Positions 19,415-20,850 of a DNA stretch of 20,850 nt are shown one piece after another (the first letter of the stretch is position 1; the number at the start of each line of letters is the position of its first letter). The position numbers and the translations under genes are program-made. Under the pieces are notes generated by a model. It ran no database searches. It saw only the letters and a list, made by a program, of their open reading frames with translations, and was not told the origin of the DNA. This DNA comes from a virus. The stretch spans positions 1-20,850 of the IMG/VR virus record IMGVR_UViG_3300032286_000149; one strand, 5' to 3'.

Positions 19415-19597
19415 ATGAAGATAGTAGTCAGAGTGAGGAACATATACGGGAACCGTACCGTGTATCCCGTGTGTGATGATGCCAAGTTGTTTGCCCGAAT
19501 TGCAGGGCATTCGACCCTAACCCATAACACAATCGACTTAATTAAAAGACTAGGTTATGTGGTAGAAGTCGAGCAAGACCAGCCGGTTACGTTGTAA
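19415..19597 (+). CDS. Small basic protein of unknown function (60 aa)
   Basis: Begins MKIVVRVRNIYGNRTVYPVC and continues LFARIAGHSTLTHNTIDLIK, then a strand (YVVEVEQDQ). A compact alpha/beta protein that I recall as a frequent hypothetical in environmental phages. GGAGG lies 7 nt upstream of ATG 19415, one base after the VWA gene's stop (TGAGATG), so it is cotranscribed with the trio. A longer frame starting at 19304 overlaps the VWA gene in another frame and is rejected. Confidence 0.75.
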   Translation: MKIVVRVRNIYGNRTVYPVCDDAKLFARIAGHSTLTHNTIDLIKRLGYVVEVEQDQPVTL

Positions 19598-19622
19598 TTA
19601 AATAAACCTTGGAGTAAATGAC

Positions 19623-20681
19623 ATGACAGCACTAGAAGCAGCACTGTGGGTTAGCGTGGAAGAGATCGAGCGGGAAGCTAAGATTTACTTTGCATCTACA
19701 CCGGCATTGCCAATGGATGGCAATTGGATAACGACTGAACTTGGTACGTTCAACGCAAGTAAGCGTACCGCTGAGTTCGCACGTGCATTTAAGGCGCAGT
19801 CAAAGAGTGCGAAGTTTCTCCCATACTTCCCTAAATTTGATCAGCCATATGCGTACGTATACGTGTACTACGAGGGCGAACCGTTTGCACGTGGCATCAT
19901 CGGCTACGGTACTTGGGGGTCAGTGAAGGGTGAAGGCCGGGATCGATATACCATTGCGTCCCGTCGCATTGCTAATAACAAGTTCACCAATGACAGAGCA
20001 CAACATCTGATGGTTGCTACAGAAAAGTTAGACGTAGCGATCAGCAATGCCAACACGTACCTGCTACAGCACAATGCCTTGGAGATGGGCAAGCATTTCA
20101 GGGAGGGTATAGCAAGACATCAAGAAGTTGATGTTGACGTGGCAGATCATAATTTGCGGATAGCGCGGATAACTTCGTTGTTTGGTAAACATGGTTATAA
20201 CAGGTTAGAGAGTTCGGAGCTAAACCGCATCACCGACCAGCTAGTATCTACTACGCTACCCGCATTGGAGGTTTACTTAAGCGGACAGGCCGAGAGTGAT
20301 CGCAAGCCCGAGGATGTGACGTGGTACGAGAATATTAAAATGGTGGCAGAACGCAAAAAAGAATACGCTCAAGCAGCAAATCGTTGTAAGGTGACGTGGT
20401 GTGTGTACGTCCAAGTAAAGGAGCGCGGTCCTACATATAAGGCGGCACGTATCCCACATATCGAACATAACGGTGTGTGGACTATGCCGGATGGGATGTG
20501 GGAGGACAAGAACATGACGCTTACGACTTGGGTTGCAGAGCATGAGGTTCCGGCGTGGTTGCTTGGCAAGATGGCTGTGGCTGACACGTTAAACATTAAT
20601 CAGTACGTGCCAAACATCGGGTACAAGGTTGCTAGTAATTTGTTTTACATTGAGGAACTGGAAAGCGACAGCACCACATGA
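19623..20681 (+). CDS. Phage protein of unknown function (352 aa)
   Basis: A soluble 352-residue protein. The N-terminal half is mixed: WITTELGTFNASKRTAEFAR, YAYVYVYYEGEPFARGIIGY, GRDRYTIASRRIANNKF; the middle is helical (NANTYLLQHNALEMGKHFRE); the C-terminal part is Trp- and Tyr-rich (KVTWCVYVQVKERG; WVAEHEVPAWLLGKMAVADT). No known motif, zinc ligand set or membrane segment is seen. ACCTTGGAG lies 8 nt before ATG 19623, the same extended motif as earlier genes, which supports the start; an out-of-frame ATG at 19618 is ignored. It follows the trio with a 25-nt gap and may belong to its operon, but a functional link is not shown. Confidence 0.75.
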   Translation: MTALEAALWVSVEEIEREAKIYFASTPALPMDGNWITTELGTFNASKRTAEFARAFKAQSKSAKFLPYFPKFDQPYAYVYVYYEGEPFARGIIGYGTWGSVKGEGRDRYTIASRRIANNKFTNDRAQHLMVATEKLDVAISNANTYLLQHNALEMGKHFREGIARHQEVDVDVADHNLRIARITSLFGKHGYNRLESSELNRITDQLVSTTLPALEVYLSGQAESDRKPEDVTWYENIKMVAERKKEYAQAANRCKVTWCVYVQVKERGPTYKAARIPHIEHNGVWTMPDGMWEDKNMTLTTWVAEHEVPAWLLGKMAVADTLNINQYVPNIGYKVASNLFYIEELESDSTT

Positions 20682-20850
20682 CAATAACTTATCGAGTTGA
20701 ATTCGATGACAAGGGGCGAGCGCACGTCGAGTCCCTTTGTTATGCCCTTGACATGGACCCACTACAGGAAGGTATATATGAATCAATAGAAGCATTGCCG
20801 AAATGGGTGCAGGATAAGCTGCACGTACTAAGCACGTTCTCATCTAAGCC
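20678..20850 (+). CDS. Small phage protein, C-terminus cut by window edge
   Basis: ATG 20678-20680 overlaps the TGA of the preceding gene (ATGA), and the frame stays open to the end of the window (57 codons). It begins MTITYRVEFDDKGRAHVESL and continues with MDPLQEGIYESIEALPKWVQ. No family recognised. The tight overlap argues for a real, coupled gene; the rest lies outside the window. Confidence 0.65.
   Translation, partial: MTITYRVEFDDKGRAHVESLCYALDMDPLQEGIYESIEALPKWVQDKLHVLSTFSSK

Overview
The window looks like part of a tailed double-stranded DNA bacteriophage (Caudoviricetes), probably an uncultured environmental phage. The evidence is a complete head-gene module (terminase small and large subunits, portal, scaffold-like protein, major capsid protein, connector) packed with overlapping stops and starts. 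No tRNA, rRNA, transposase, integrase or CRISPR array was recognised. No host can be named from the sequence.

Left arm (1-13245, all minus strand, read right to left): terS, terL, portal, a small conserved ORF, a GroES-like co-chaperonin, a scaffold-like coiled-coil protein, two structural proteins and the major capsid protein, followed by a strong intrinsic terminator at 4811-4842. Beyond it lie more virion-type genes: two small structural proteins, a cluster of short, very basic Lys/Gly-rich proteins that share peptide motifs, a membrane/coiled-coil protein, a connector-like protein, and two further small ORFs, the last running off the left edge. Most neighbours overlap by 1-8 nt or sit within 20 nt, so this is one long late operon with an internal terminator.

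Centre (13246-15384): a divergent control region. Rightward genes start at 13631. The space between 14393 and 15384 holds no convincing gene. It carries intrinsic terminators, three families of direct repeats, seven CGAAC/GTTCG pentamers around an AT-rich stretch, and members of a palindrome family (consensus GTTAGGGANTCCCTAAC). That palindrome occurs eight times between 13586 and 16859.

Right arm (13631-20850, plus strand): small unknown proteins, a four-cysteine zinc-ribbon protein, a 47-residue membrane protein, and then a three-gene set: a DUF3150-like protein, a MoxR-type AAA+ ATPase, and a protein with an HEXXH metallopeptidase motif plus a von Willebrand factor A domain. Three unknown ORFs follow, the last cut by the window edge. 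Two near-identical sigma70 promoters (15259-15287 and 15803-15831), each followed by a 5'-end hairpin and then the palindrome, drive this arm. Six of its genes share the extended ribosome-binding motif ACCTTGGAG.

The most interesting signals are the eight-copy palindrome with its duplicated promoter cassette, the phage-borne DUF3150/MoxR/VWA-protease trio under that control, and the repeated C-terminal peptide of the small basic proteins, which is conserved by purifying selection. All family assignments are from motif recognition by eye; no database search was run.
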